From the NCBI RefSeq assembly GCF_009759685.1, contig NZ_CP046654.1:3348001-3412000 (forward strand): DNA of 64,000 nucleotides. Reading direction: 5' to 3'. How positions within the stretch are numbered: the stretch's first letter is position 1; each line of letters opens with the position of its first letter. Made by a program: the position numbers and the translations under genes. Positions 17,932-26,865 of the stretch are shown here, in pieces. The notes beneath the pieces were generated by a model that was not told the DNA's origin, made no database searches, and saw only the letters and a program-made list of their open reading frames with translations. Source of the stretch: Acinetobacter baumannii (GTDB taxonomy: Bacteria; Pseudomonadota; Gammaproteobacteria; Pseudomonadales; Moraxellaceae).

Positions 17932-18843
17932 TTAAAGTAAATTGTTGTCTTGGGCTTCAATAATGGGGGGTAATGGCTGCCCTAAAGAGCTTAGAGACTC
18001 CCGTTCAATTAAACGAACAATAGAATCGAGCGGTAAATCATTTTCTTGCAAACCGAAAGGCTCTTCAATTTGAGCACTTAGAGCATCTAAACCTAAAAAC
18101 ATATAAGCGATTAAGCCGACAATAAGCGGTGTCCAAATACCTAAAGCTGCTTCAAGGCTAAACGGTAATATGAAACAGAAACAATAAACAGCACGGTGCA
18201 AAAGTACTGAATATGAGTAGGGCAAAGGCGTACCAGCAATTCGGTCACAACCTGCTTGGATATTGCCTAGCTCAACAATATGTCGATTTAAGGTGCTATA
18301 GATAATGTCACTAATTTCGCCGTCTTTTAGTATTTTAACTAAATCTTTTTGAATATTTTCGAGTACAAACTGAGGTGCATTAATATGCTCATTTAAATAA
18401 TTAAGTGAAGAGTTATTTAAATAGGCATGCTCAAGAAATTTGGTGGGTTCGACTGTTTGTTGACGCAGTCGATCACGCAACAAGTTACTAAAAATTAAGA
18501 CCTGATGAATTAAATGTTCACGTTGTTCATTAGATAAAATATGGCTATCTCTAACAATATGTCTGGCATTGGCAATTAAAGCACCCCAGAGCTTGCGGCC
18601 TTCCCACCAACGGTCATAACATGCGTTATTTCTAAAGCCTGTACAAATGGACAGAATCACACCAAAGATGGTAAATCCGATCGCGGGTACGGTGGGAATT
18701 TGAATCCAATGGTAATAAGAGAGCCAGACCACACAGGCTGAAATAAGTACAACAAAACTCAGTGCAGGCAAAACCTTCGGCAAAATTGTTCCTTTCCAAG
18801 CAAATAAGAGTTTAAATACATTGCTTTTATCACGAACAATCAT
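17932..18843 (-). CDS. Bestrophin-family channel protein
   Basis: A 303-residue integral membrane protein of the bacterial bestrophin (UPF0187) family, ion channels related to eukaryotic chloride channels. Features: an N-terminal amphipathic start (IVRDKSNVFKLLFAWKGTILP), two closely spaced membrane helices, the conserved RNNACYDRWWEGRKLWG, and C-terminal helices with PFGLQENDLPLD. Same strand as the sigma-54 regulator gene upstream (69-base gap), so possibly co-transcribed with it, though a functional link is not evident. Ion selectivity cannot be predicted. Confidence 0.85.
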   Translation of the reverse strand: MIVRDKSNVFKLLFAWKGTILPKVLPALSFVVLISACVVWLSYYHWIQIPTVPAIGFTIFGVILSICTGFRNNACYDRWWEGRKLWGALIANARHIVRDSHILSNEQREHLIHQVLIFSNLLRDRLRQQTVEPTKFLEHAYLNNSSLNYLNEHINAPQFVLENIQKDLVKILKDGEISDIIYSTLNRHIVELGNIQAGCDRIAGTPLPYSYSVLLHRAVYCFCFILPFSLEAALGIWTPLIVGLIAYMFLGLDALSAQIEEPFGLQENDLPLDSIVRLIERESLSSLGQPLPPIIEAQDNNLL

Positions 18844-18912
18844 ATAAAGCCTTTGAACTAACGAACCTAACCAAGTGCAATATGATACGCCTTAGACGAG
18901 CTAAATACCTAG

Positions 18913-20184
18913 CTAAAGCTTATGCTTTTGTCTGTATCGCCAAAGAGTAGTGCGGCTAATTCCAAAAATATTCGCGACCATATTCAGGTTATGGTTATAT
19001 TTTTCTAAAGCTGCTTGTACATTTTCTGGACTAAGCTCTGCATTTGTCTCGGGTAATTTAACGTAATCATCTGCATTTAAGAGCTCATTTGGTAAGTCTT
19101 CAACTTCAATTTCATCTTTACCATTTGCCATGGTTAAAGCATAAAGCAGAGTGTTTTTAAGCTCACGAACATTTCCTGGCCAGTCATAATTCAATAAAAC
19201 TTGCATGGCTTTTTGATTGACATGACGGGGCATTGTGTCGAGTTGAGTTGAGCTTTCTTTTAAAATCTGATCGACAATGAGTGGAATATCGACTTTTCTC
19301 TCTCTGAGTGGTGGTATGAAAATTGGAATTACGCGTAGACGGTAGAGTAGATCATGACGGAAACGCCCAGCCTTAGCCTCTTCGCGTAAAGCTTTATGTG
19401 TTGCTGTAATAATGCGGATATTGGCCTGAATCGGTTTTTCACCACCAACTGGCGTAAATTCACCTGTTTCTAACACCCGTAATAATTTAGCTTGAAGCTC
19501 TAAAGGAATCTCGGCAATTTCATCCAGAAACAGCGTTCCGCCTGCGGCACGTTCAAACACGCCTTTATGGTCGCGAATTGCTCCGGTGAAAGCACCTTTC
19601 ACATGCCCAAATAGTTCACTTTCTAGAATATTGGCATTGAGGGCCGCACAGTTAATCGCTACAAAAATCTTATTTTTACGTTGGCTATAATCATGAATTG
19701 CTTTTGCCACAAGTTCTTTACCGCTACCAGATTCGCCGCGGACGAGCACTGGAAACTCAGTAATTGCCACTCTTTGAATAATTGAAAACATACGAGTCAT
19801 TTCTGGTGAACAACTATTGAAAATTTTAGCCAAGTCTTGCAATTGTTCTGTGAGCTCTACTTGATTAGCAATATCATTCTCTATGCTAACGGGCTGTAGA
19901 ATATGCAATTTCCCGATAATGCGATGCTCTGCGATGTAAATATCATGTTCTTGATAGATAAATCGCTTTCTCATTTTAGGAGTATTAATTTCGAGATATT
20001 GATTGTGATGGTCTTGAGTAAGCGCTGCCATACTCTCTACAGAAATATCGTCTGTATTAAATTTATAGTGAATTGCTTGAGTCGTTGTGTCTGCTAAAAA
20101 CAGACTCGCATTTGGGAATAGAGCTTTAAGCTGCTCAAATAAAATAAAAAAATCCTGTTCTGACTCAAAATTTAACTTTGCCAT
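18913..20184 (-). CDS. Sigma-54-dependent activator (FisR-like), probable regulator of persulfide genes
   Basis: NtrC-type enhancer-binding protein, 423 residues. About 1-125 is a sensor domain without clear family signature; the AAA+ domain follows with Walker [15 protein letters not shown], the sigma-54 contact loop GAFTGA, Walker [10 protein letters not shown] and [11 protein letters not shown]; the C-terminal about 40 residues are a Fis helix-turn-helix ([18 protein letters not shown]). Divergent from persulfide dioxygenase across 191 bases containing a -24/-12 promoter. FisR in Cupriavidus controls the same kind of genes and senses sulfane sulfur through N-terminal cysteines; here the sensor domain has none (first Cys near residue 128), so sensing must differ. 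Confidence 0.85.
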   Translation of the reverse strand: MAKLNFESEQDFFILFEQLKALFPNASLFLADTTTQAIHYKFNTDDISVESMAALTQDHHNQYLEINTPKMRKRFIYQEHDIYIAEHRIIGKLHILQPVSIENDIANQVELTEQLQDLAKIFNSCSPEMTRMFSIIQRVAITEFPVLVRGESGSGKELVAKAIHDYSQRKNKIFVAINCAALNANILESELFGHVKGAFTGAIRDHKGVFERAAGGTLFLDEIAEIPLELQAKLLRVLETGEFTPVGGEKPIQANIRIITATHKALREEAKAGRFRHDLLYRLRVIPIFIPPLRERKVDIPLIVDQILKESSTQLDTMPRHVNQKAMQVLLNYDWPGNVRELKNTLLYALTMANGKDEIEVEDLPNELLNADDYVKLPETNAELSPENVQAALEKYNHNLNMVANIFGISRTTLWRYRQKHKL

Positions 20185-20190
20185 TTCATA

Positions 20191-20236
20191 TGTTTCACAA
20201 TCGTTTCATTGAAACATACTTGAGTTTCATAGGAAC
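20191..20236. promoter_or_regulatory. Upstream activator sites for the sigma-54 promoter
   Basis: A perfect palindrome GTTTCA-T-TGAAAC (20203-20215) is followed by a degenerate copy GTTTCA-T-AGGAAC (20224-20236) with centres 21 bp apart, two helical turns. A GTTTCA half-site at 20192-20197 precedes them. They lie about 95-130 bp before the -24 element, where sigma-54 activators bind, and next to the regulator's own start, so autoregulation is possible. Confidence 0.7.
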
Positions 20237-20322
20237 ATCAAGCTGAGTTCATTTTCTAAGTTTAGTTTTAATTATTGTTTTAAGTGTTTGATTTTTATAT
20301 TTATTATTTAATTTTAAATAAT

Positions 20323-20338
20323 TGGCATCTTATTTGCA
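20323..20338 (+). promoter_or_regulatory. Sigma-54 (-24/-12) promoter
   Basis: TGGCATC-TTAT-TTGCA: GG and GC dinucleotides are exactly 10 bases apart, and flanking bases match the TGGCAC-N5-TTGC consensus closely. It lies 38 bases before the ATG of the persulfide dioxygenase gene and faces it. Confidence 0.88.
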
Positions 20339-20375
20339 AAATATAGGAAAGAAATAAATTATTAGGGTATAAATC

Positions 20376-21071
20376 ATGTTCTTTAAGCAGTTTTTTGAAA
20401 AAGAAAGTTCGACTTATACATATATGCTTGGATGTGAAGAAACACGAGAGGCTGTTTTAATTGATCCAGTCGCATCAGATATAGAGATTTATGCAAAAGA
20501 ATTAGAGCAGCATCAATTTACGCTCATCTATACCTTAGATACTCATGTTCATGCAGACCATATTACCGCTGCAAATTTACTTCGTGAACGTTTCCATTGC
20601 AAATCGGTTTTACACCGAAACTCAGAAGTAAGTTGCGGAGATATTTTAATTACTGATGGTTGCATGCTTAAAGTTGGCAATCTCAGTATTGAAGCGCGTT
20701 ACACACCAGGTCATACCAATGCTTGTACGAGTTACCTAGTTGGAAACATGATTTTCACTGGTGATGCATTATTAATTGACGGTTGCGGTCGAACTGACTT
20801 CCAGCAAGGTAATGCAGGTACACTTTATGACAGTATTCATAAACAACTTTTTAGCCTGCCTGACGAGACTATTGTGTATCCGGGACACGATTATAAAGGT
20901 CGTTTGTCTTCAACAATTGGTTATGAACGCTTAAATAATTCACGTCTAGGTCAGAATCGCTCGCGTGAAGATTTTATTGAATTAATGAATAACTTAAATC
21001 TGCCATATCCAAAACAAATCGATAAAGCACTTCCTGCTAATCAGGCTTGCGGCTCAATTTCACAATTATAA
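20376..21071 (+). CDS. Persulfide dioxygenase, ETHE1-like metallo-beta-lactamase fold
   Basis: Oxidises glutathione persulfide to sulfite, using mononuclear iron. The 231-residue protein has the fold signature THVHADH (His57, His59, Asp61, His62), a downstream metal ligand in YTPGHTNACTSY, and GDALLIDGCGRTDF plus YPGHDY, which mark the ETHE1/persulfide dioxygenase branch rather than glyoxalase II. First gene of a three-gene operon driven by the -24/-12 promoter just upstream; the following gene begins 9 bases later. Confidence 0.9.
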   Translation: MFFKQFFEKESSTYTYMLGCEETREAVLIDPVASDIEIYAKELEQHQFTLIYTLDTHVHADHITAANLLRERFHCKSVLHRNSEVSCGDILITDGCMLKVGNLSIEARYTPGHTNACTSYLVGNMIFTGDALLIDGCGRTDFQQGNAGTLYDSIHKQLFSLPDETIVYPGHDYKGRLSSTIGYERLNNSRLGQNRSREDFIELMNNLNLPYPKQIDKALPANQACGSISQL

Positions 21072-21080
21072 GGTGGCAAT

Positions 21081-22736
21081 ATGGAACTTAAACGAATTAA
21101 TCAAGATTTTTATGTTGCTGGCCAGATTACTGCCGACGATATTGCGAAAATTGCAGACCAAGGAATAAAAACTCTGATATGTAACCGTCCAGATGGAGAA
21201 GGTGCAGATCAACCCAATGTGATTGAAATTGAAGAAGCAGCTCAGCGACATGGCCTAAACGTAATCTACCAGCCCGTTATCAGTGGCAAAATTACCGATC
21301 AACAAGTTACCGAGTTTAAGCAGCTTTATCAGAATGCTCAGAAGCCCGTTTTAGCATATTGTCGCTCTGGTATGCGTGCAATCAGTTTGTGGGCTTTGGC
21401 TGAAGTTGCTCCACAAGATGCAGCACTGTTAGTTGAGTCGGGTAATAAGCTTGGGTTTAACTTAAAAGGCTTAGTGCCACGTATTTTAAAACGTGATCAT
21501 GAACCAGCCACAATTCCTTGTTATAGCGTTGTGATTGTTGGCGCTGGGGCAGCAGGAATTTCTGTAGCGTCTAGTCTTTTATGTCGTGAACCTCATTTAG
21601 ATATTGTCATTATTGATCCCGCAGATACACATTATTATCAACCGGGCTGGACCATGGTTGGTGGCGGTATTTTCAAACCACAAGTAACCGCACGCTCAAT
21701 GACAAGTGTGATACCTTCAAAAGTAAAATGGATGAAAGCTGCGGTTGCTGGATTCGACCCAGAGCATAATCAGGTTATTTTGGAAGGATGCCAACCTATT
21801 CAATATAAAGCTTTGGTCGTCTGTCCTGGTTTAAAACTCAATTGGCATGGCATTGAAGGCTTAGTTGAAACCTTAGGTAAAAATGGGGTGACGTCTAACT
21901 ATCGTTATGATTTAGCGCCGTATACATGGGAACTGGTGCAACAGCTAAACGGTGGAAAGGCAATCTTTACCCAGCCACCTATGCCGATTAAATGTGCCGG
22001 TGCTCCTCAAAAAGCAATGTACCTTTCAGCGGACTACTGGTTAAAGCAAGGCAAACTTAAAGATATCTCTATCCATTTTTATAACACTGGTGCTGTTTTA
22101 TTTGGTGTGAAGGAATATGTACCTGCACTAATGCAATACGTTGAAAAATATGGTTCAGAACTTCATTTTAACCATCAACTTGTCAAAGTAGACGGGCCTG
22201 CAAAGAAAGCATGGTTCAAAGTGGTGAATGATGAAAATGCAGCATTGGTCGAAACAGATTTCGATATGTTGCATGTTGTTCCACCACAACAAGCGCCCGA
22301 CTTTATTCGTGCAAGTACTCTTACTGATGAAGCCGGCTGGGTGAGTGTGAATCCTCAAACCCTACAACACACACAGCACGCCAATATTTTTGCTTTAGGT
22401 GATGTGATGAATGCGCCTAATGCCAAAACTGCTGCTGCGGCACGGGCACAAGCTCCGATCGTTGCGGTTAATGTTATAGCCCAGCTCAAAGGTGAGCAAA
22501 ACTTCTGCGAGTACAACGGCTATGGCTCATGTCCACTTACGGTAGAACGAGGAAAAATCGTTCTGGCTGAGTTTGGCTACGGCGGCAAATTACTTCCAAG
22601 TTTTCCAAAATGGGTGATTGATGGACAAAAACCATCTCGTTTGGCATGGCTACTTAAAGAGCAAATTTTACCGCCGATTTACTGGCAAGGCATGCTCAAG
22701 GGCCGTGAGTGGATGGTCAAACCTGAGCGAGGATAA
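21081..22736 (+). CDS. Fused Blh/DUF442 sulfurtransferase-like domain and sulfide:quinone oxidoreductase
   Basis: A 551-residue two-domain protein. About 1-130 is a tyrosine-phosphatase-like Blh (DUF442) domain with reactive Cys94 in AYCRSGMRAISLW. About 145-545 is a flavoprotein of the sulfide:quinone oxidoreductase family: FAD site VIVGAGAAGISVASSL, PGWTMVGGG, and candidate redox cysteines in VVCPGLKL and PIKCAGAPQKA. It would oxidise sulfide at the membrane, pass electrons to quinone and hand sulfane sulfur on to the persulfide dioxygenase encoded just upstream. The last residues (PERG and stop) are encoded by the first copy of a tandem repeat, suggesting the natural C-terminus was altered. 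Confidence 0.87.
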   Translation: MELKRINQDFYVAGQITADDIAKIADQGIKTLICNRPDGEGADQPNVIEIEEAAQRHGLNVIYQPVISGKITDQQVTEFKQLYQNAQKPVLAYCRSGMRAISLWALAEVAPQDAALLVESGNKLGFNLKGLVPRILKRDHEPATIPCYSVVIVGAGAAGISVASSLLCREPHLDIVIIDPADTHYYQPGWTMVGGGIFKPQVTARSMTSVIPSKVKWMKAAVAGFDPEHNQVILEGCQPIQYKALVVCPGLKLNWHGIEGLVETLGKNGVTSNYRYDLAPYTWELVQQLNGGKAIFTQPPMPIKCAGAPQKAMYLSADYWLKQGKLKDISIHFYNTGAVLFGVKEYVPALMQYVEKYGSELHFNHQLVKVDGPAKKAWFKVVNDENAALVETDFDMLHVVPPQQAPDFIRASTLTDEAGWVSVNPQTLQHTQHANIFALGDVMNAPNAKTAAAARAQAPIVAVNVIAQLKGEQNFCEYNGYGSCPLTVERGKIVLAEFGYGGKLLPSFPKWVIDGQKPSRLAWLLKEQILPPIYWQGMLKGREWMVKPERG

Positions 22737-22926
22737 GTAAAGCAACGCTTTACCCGAGCGCAAGACGAGAACTATGTTCGAGTGGAAGAGGATAAGTAAA
22801 GCAACGCTTTGTCCTGAGAAGCGACTAAAGCTTCGCAAGAAGACGAGAGCTGTGCTCGAGTGGAAGAGGATAAACAAAGCAACGCTTTGCCGTGAGAAGC
22901 GACTAAAGCTTCGCAAGAAGACGAGA
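22729..22926. repeat. Imperfect tandem repeat between the SQR and TauE genes
   Basis: Three head-to-tail copies, each starting GAGGATAA: 22729-22787 (59 bases), 22788-22865 (78) and 22866-22926 (61, ends abruptly). Copies 2 and 3 share a block absent from copy 1 that holds GAAGCGACTAAAGCTTCGC. Each copy has AAAGC-AAC-GCTTT and other small hairpins (GAAGC/GCTTC, CGAG/CTCG). The first copy supplies the stop codon of the upstream gene. Reading frames across the repeat exist on both strands but look like shadows. It resembles a REP-type dispersed element; I cannot search the rest of the genome. Confidence 0.85.
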
Positions 22927-22989
22927 TCAACTCACTCATTAACCAGCAGTCTACTGCAAACGATGTATATGCAATTTTAGGCTTTTAAT

Positions 22990-23781
22990 ATGTTATTACT
23001 TGTCGTTGAAGGCATTGTGATTGGCTTTTTACTTGGTCTTACCGGTGCGGGTGGTGGCATTCTTGCTGTACCCGCGCTTATGACCAGTCAAGGCTGGAGC
23101 GTGGCGCAAGCTGCACCGATTGGATTATTGGCGGTTGCGCTATCTACTCTCATAGGAACTATTGAAGGCTTATTTAAAAAGATTGTTCGTTATCGTGCTG
23201 CGATCTGGATTGCCTTAATTGGTGCTCCTATGGCACATATCGGCATTTTAATAGCTAACACGATTTCATCTATTTGGCTCATGTTAATGTTTAGCTTGGT
23301 CATGTTTACTGTAGGCTATCGACTTATCAGTAACCGAGTTTCAGATTTTCATAACCCGCCGTGTCAGGTCAACCCAAGTACGGGACGCTTTATCTGGAAT
23401 TTTAAAACTGGTGGTGTGCTTGCAAGCATCGGGATTATTGCTGGGCTTTTAACTGGTATGTTAGGGGTTGGAGGCGGCTTTGTAATTGTACCCGCGCTTA
23501 GAAAAGTCACAAATTTGGATATGCATAGCATTGTTGCAACCTCACTTATGATTATTTTCCTTATTAGTGGCATGAGTATTGTGATGCATATTGCAGAGGG
23601 CTTTCACTATCCAGTCGCCATTACTAGTGCGTTCGCGCTTGCATGTGCATTTGGTATGTTATTAGGACGCCGAGCTATTCGGTTTATTCCGTCTGCAATT
23701 GTACAAAAGGTCTTTGCTTTAATGGTTTTTGCTGTTGCAATTTATATGGTTATTAAGATTGTTAATCTAACAAATATCTGA
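22990..23781 (+). CDS. TauE/SafE-family sulfite/anion exporter
   Basis: A 263-residue membrane protein of the TauE/SafE family, built of two homologous halves; each begins with a glycine-rich motif (GLTGAGGGILAVPAL and GMLGVGGGFVIVPAL). About eight membrane helices. As the third gene after persulfide dioxygenase and SQR, it most plausibly exports sulfite or thiosulfate produced by persulfide oxidation. It sits 253 bases after the SQR stop with the tandem repeat between. Family is clear; the exported ion is inferred from context. Confidence 0.87.
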   Translation: MLLLVVEGIVIGFLLGLTGAGGGILAVPALMTSQGWSVAQAAPIGLLAVALSTLIGTIEGLFKKIVRYRAAIWIALIGAPMAHIGILIANTISSIWLMLMFSLVMFTVGYRLISNRVSDFHNPPCQVNPSTGRFIWNFKTGGVLASIGIIAGLLTGMLGVGGGFVIVPALRKVTNLDMHSIVATSLMIIFLISGMSIVMHIAEGFHYPVAITSAFALACAFGMLLGRRAIRFIPSAIVQKVFALMVFAVAIYMVIKIVNLTNI

Positions 23782-23890
23782 GCAATATAGTATTTTAACC
23801 TTCTCTATAAATAGCAATTTTTCCAAGATGAGATATTAAAATTATCTTTGGAAAATTGATTTAAACCATTTAAATCTTTGAGAAAGTGAA

Positions 23891-24895
23891 ATGAAGCGAA
23901 TTAACGTGGCAATTTGTGGTTTTGGACGGATTGGGCAACAAATTGCAGAGCTTCTTTTAAATCGGTCGACATACTATAAACAAAAATATCAAATTGATGC
24001 CCGTTTAGTGGGTGTTTGTAACTCATCATCAGGCTTAATTGATCAAGAAGGTTTACAAGCTTCAAAGTGGCTAGATAAAACACAATATCAAGCAGGCCTA
24101 ACTGAGCAAAAGTTTTTAGAACAGGTTCAAGCAGATGTCATTATTGAAACTGGACCAAGTGATTATGTGACAGGTGGGAAAGGCCTATTTTATTTAAATT
24201 ATGCTTTAACACATAGCATGCATGCGATTGCGGTATCTAAAGGTGCTTTAGTCGTAGAAGGTAAAAAACTAATTAACTTGGCGCATCAGCACAATAAAAA
24301 ACTATTTTTTAGCGGTGCCACTGCTGCAGCTTTACCGACTGTTGATTTGTTTGAATATAACTTGGCTGGTTGCCAAATTTTAGAAATAGAAGGTGTGTTT
24401 ACAGGTACCACAAATTTTATTTTAAATAATATGTTGCAACACGAATGCGCATTTACAGAATCTCTTGAAAAAGCTCAAGCAAAAGGTATTGCTGAACCGA
24501 ATAGTTCTTTCGATGTAGATGGATGGGATACTGCTGCAAAAATTACGATACTAGTCAATACTGTTTTGGGAGCTGATATAAAAATTCAAGATATTCCACG
24601 ACAAGGAATTAGTCATGTCACAGCCGACCATATTCGTGATTGGAAAAAAGAAAATATAATTCCTCGTCTGGTTGGTTTTATCCATATTAAAAATCAGCAA
24701 ATTCAAACAGGTGTTGAATTAAGGTTAGTCCCAGCAAATCATCCGTTTGCTCATCTGCAAGGTTCTAATAAATGTATTCGGGTGTTAACGCGAGAAATGG
24801 GGGAATTTGTTGTCAGTGGAGGGGCATCTGCGCCATTAGCCACAGCCGCTGCAGCTTTAAAAGATTTCGAGTTGATACTAAAAACGGGCTGCTAA
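23891..24895 (+). CDS. Homoserine dehydrogenase-like oxidoreductase without ACT domain
   Basis: A 334-residue NAD(P)-binding protein. The nucleotide site is ICGFGRIGQQIAEL; the catalytic domain has GVFTGTTNFILNNM, AKGIAEPNSSFDVDGWD and an Asp/Lys pair in DVDGWDTAAKITIL, as in homoserine dehydrogenase. The C-terminal ACT regulatory domain of ordinary bacterial Hom (about 430 residues) is missing, so threonine feedback would not apply. It stands alone, away from thrB/thrC. It may be a second, unregulated homoserine dehydrogenase or a relative acting on another substrate. Confidence 0.72.
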   Translation: MKRINVAICGFGRIGQQIAELLLNRSTYYKQKYQIDARLVGVCNSSSGLIDQEGLQASKWLDKTQYQAGLTEQKFLEQVQADVIIETGPSDYVTGGKGLFYLNYALTHSMHAIAVSKGALVVEGKKLINLAHQHNKKLFFSGATAAALPTVDLFEYNLAGCQILEIEGVFTGTTNFILNNMLQHECAFTESLEKAQAKGIAEPNSSFDVDGWDTAAKITILVNTVLGADIKIQDIPRQGISHVTADHIRDWKKENIIPRLVGFIHIKNQQIQTGVELRLVPANHPFAHLQGSNKCIRVLTREMGEFVVSGGASAPLATAAAALKDFELILKTGC

Positions 24896-24911
24896 AATTA
24901 ATTATGATTTA

Positions 24912-24938
24912 TAAAAAAGCAGGCTTTTATGCCTGCTT
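24912..24938 (-). terminator. Terminator of the EamA gene, overlapping its last codons
   Basis: On the minus strand AAGCAGGC and GCCTGCTT flank ATAAAA and are followed by six T. The left arm contains the last codons and stop of the EamA gene. It may also stop the converging dehydrogenase transcript. Confidence 0.8.
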
Positions 24939-25844
24939 CTCACAATTTTTTTGACTGCTAAATAACTTCTTTCCAATTTCAAACTTACTAAACATTAAGT
25001 AGTTACCAAGTAAGATGAGTAAAATTCCAAATACGGCATTTAAAGTCCACTCATATCCTTCAAAGAAAGTAGAAACTGTTAAAGCAACTAAAGGAAAGAG
25101 CAACGTGCTATAGGCTGCTTTGGCTGCGCCAATTCGTCCGACTAGAGAAAAATAAGCAGAGAATCCAATAACCGTACCAAATACAGCTAAGTATAGTACC
25201 GAGCTTAAGAATGGGAAATTCATCGGCGGCATTAAATCTTGTCCTGTAAATAAAGCCAGAATTAACATCACCAATGCGCCGTAAGTCATGGCATAACAGT
25301 TTGTTGAAAAGATATTTAGACCACGTTTTTGGTGTCTAACACTAATCATGTTCCCTAAAGAAAAACCGTAAGTGCCTATTGCACATAGCCCAATACCCAT
25401 TAATAACTGTGCATTAAACTGGCTATTAATCAGGTCATGCCAAAACAGTAAAACAATACCACTTAGACCCAAAAGTGCAGCTGGTGCAAAGTTTGGGGAA
25501 GGTTTCTGCTTAAAAAAGATAAGCGCATTAATGGCATTAAAGAAAACCGCCATCGAAAAAATGACAGACTCTAAACCGCTATTTACATATTTAACCGCAG
25601 TATAAAAACAAATAAAGTTTAGGCCAAAAACACAAAGTCCTTGCAGCATACAGAACAAATGATCTTTTAAAGCAATTCGCTGTAATTTTCCTGAAAATAG
25701 TAAAACAACCCAAAGTAATAAGGCTGAAATAGCAAAACGCCATAAAATTGCGACAACGGGTGTTGCATAATGGCTTTGAACGGCAATTCCAATCCATGTT
25801 GTTCCCCAAATCAACACCACCGCAACATAGAGTAAAATATTCAT
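24927..25844 (-). CDS. EamA-family (DMT) metabolite exporter
   Basis: A drug/metabolite transporter with two EamA repeats and about ten membrane helices. I place the start at 25844 (MNILLYVAVV) because GAGG lies eight bases before it; the longer frame adds seven residues with no better site. This gives 305 residues. Motifs: VLIWGTTWIGI at the N-terminus and LFPLVALTVSTFFEGYEW in the second repeat. It is divergent from an AraC-type regulator 166 bases away that may control it. Substrate (amino acid, purine or toxic compound) cannot be predicted. Confidence 0.82.
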   Translation of the reverse strand: MNILLYVAVVLIWGTTWIGIAVQSHYATPVVAILWRFAISALLLWVVLLFSGKLQRIALKDHLFCMLQGLCVFGLNFICFYTAVKYVNSGLESVIFSMAVFFNAINALIFFKQKPSPNFAPAALLGLSGIVLLFWHDLINSQFNAQLLMGIGLCAIGTYGFSLGNMISVRHQKRGLNIFSTNCYAMTYGALVMLILALFTGQDLMPPMNFPFLSSVLYLAVFGTVIGFSAYFSLVGRIGAAKAAYSTLLFPLVALTVSTFFEGYEWTLNAVFGILLILLGNYLMFSKFEIGKKLFSSQKNCEKQA

Positions 25845-26010
25845 AACTTCATCCTCGATTACCAAGCTTAAGTATCTAGGAATGCTTCATTTTTCACGTA
25901 TATATTCTTGTGTTGTACATGCAAGATCTTGCGTTTTTTATAGATCTAAACTAGCTGAATTTTGCTGAATATGGTTAACTTAAGCTCAATCATATTCGTT
26001 TTAATTTTGC

Positions 26011-26865
26011 ATGGCTTATCAAACTTTAGAACAGCTGCAGCAGTCTAAAGCCAAGCTTCACGAAACTGTGGTGCTTGATGAAAATATGCAACTTGCATTT
26101 TGGTCTAATCAGCAAGATCGTGTAAGTGTCTGTAGCGATCACCACACTTTAAGTCTTTATATTCAAGATGGTTATGAAAGCTATCAAAAAACACCTGTGG
26201 GCTGGAAAAATGGTGGTGGGCCGGGACGTTTTTGCCTATTGCCCGAACATCAGGAGTCAACTTGGGACATACGTGGGGGGCTTAAATTTGTCCACTTGTA
26301 CTACACCGACCAACATTTGCGTGATGTTGCTGAAAAAATATGGGACAAAGAGCCGAATCAAATTGAACTAAACGAAGTTGTATTTAATGATGATGAACGG
26401 ATTCGGGCGTTATATCAATTCTTCTTGTTAGATTGCGATTGGCAAGATTCTTCAAATCATTTGCAAATGAGTACAACGGCAAGTTTATTGTTGAATCACT
26501 TAATTCGAAAATATAGCAGTGTTCAATGGCAACAGCCTACTATCAAGGGTGGGCTGGCACCTCATAAACTCAAATATATTCAGGAATGGATTGAAGATCA
26601 TCTAGATCAGGCACTCACTTTGTCTGATTTGGCACATGTTGTGAATTTAAGCGAATACCATTTTGCTCATATGTTTAAACAGTCCATGAATATGGCGCCT
26701 CACCAATATGTTATGCAAAGACGCTTAACCAAGGCCAAGGGGCTAATTCAGTCATCTCAGCTTTCCTTACAAGATATTGCCCTAGTATGTGGGTTTAGTT
26801 CAGCAAGCCATTTAAGTCATCGCTTTAAACAATTTTATGGTATGAGTCCTTCGCAGTTACGTTAA
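26011..26865 (+). CDS. AraC-family transcriptional regulator
   Basis: A 284-residue regulator. The C-terminal about 100 residues hold the double helix-turn-helix (LTLSDLAHVVNLSEYHFAHMFKQ and LSLQDIALVCGFSSASHLSHRF) ending in the usual GMSPSQLR. The N-terminal about 180 residues are an AraC-type ligand-binding segment of unknown specificity. Divergent from the EamA exporter, which is its most likely target. The ATG has no obvious Shine-Dalgarno sequence. Its last four bases overlap the end of the converging HxlR gene. Confidence 0.82.
   Translation: MAYQTLEQLQQSKAKLHETVVLDENMQLAFWSNQQDRVSVCSDHHTLSLYIQDGYESYQKTPVGWKNGGGPGRFCLLPEHQESTWDIRGGLKFVHLYYTDQHLRDVAEKIWDKEPNQIELNEVVFNDDERIRALYQFFLLDCDWQDSSNHLQMSTTASLLLNHLIRKYSSVQWQQPTIKGGLAPHKLKYIQEWIEDHLDQALTLSDLAHVVNLSEYHFAHMFKQSMNMAPHQYVMQRRLTKAKGLIQSSQLSLQDIALVCGFSSASHLSHRFKQFYGMSPSQLR

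Noticed and set aside
22668..22980. Frames on both strands across the tandem repeat that look like repeated Ser/Phe- or Lys/Arg-rich peptides
   Set aside because: Their periodicity comes from the DNA repeat; composition is unlike real proteins and they lack ribosome sites.
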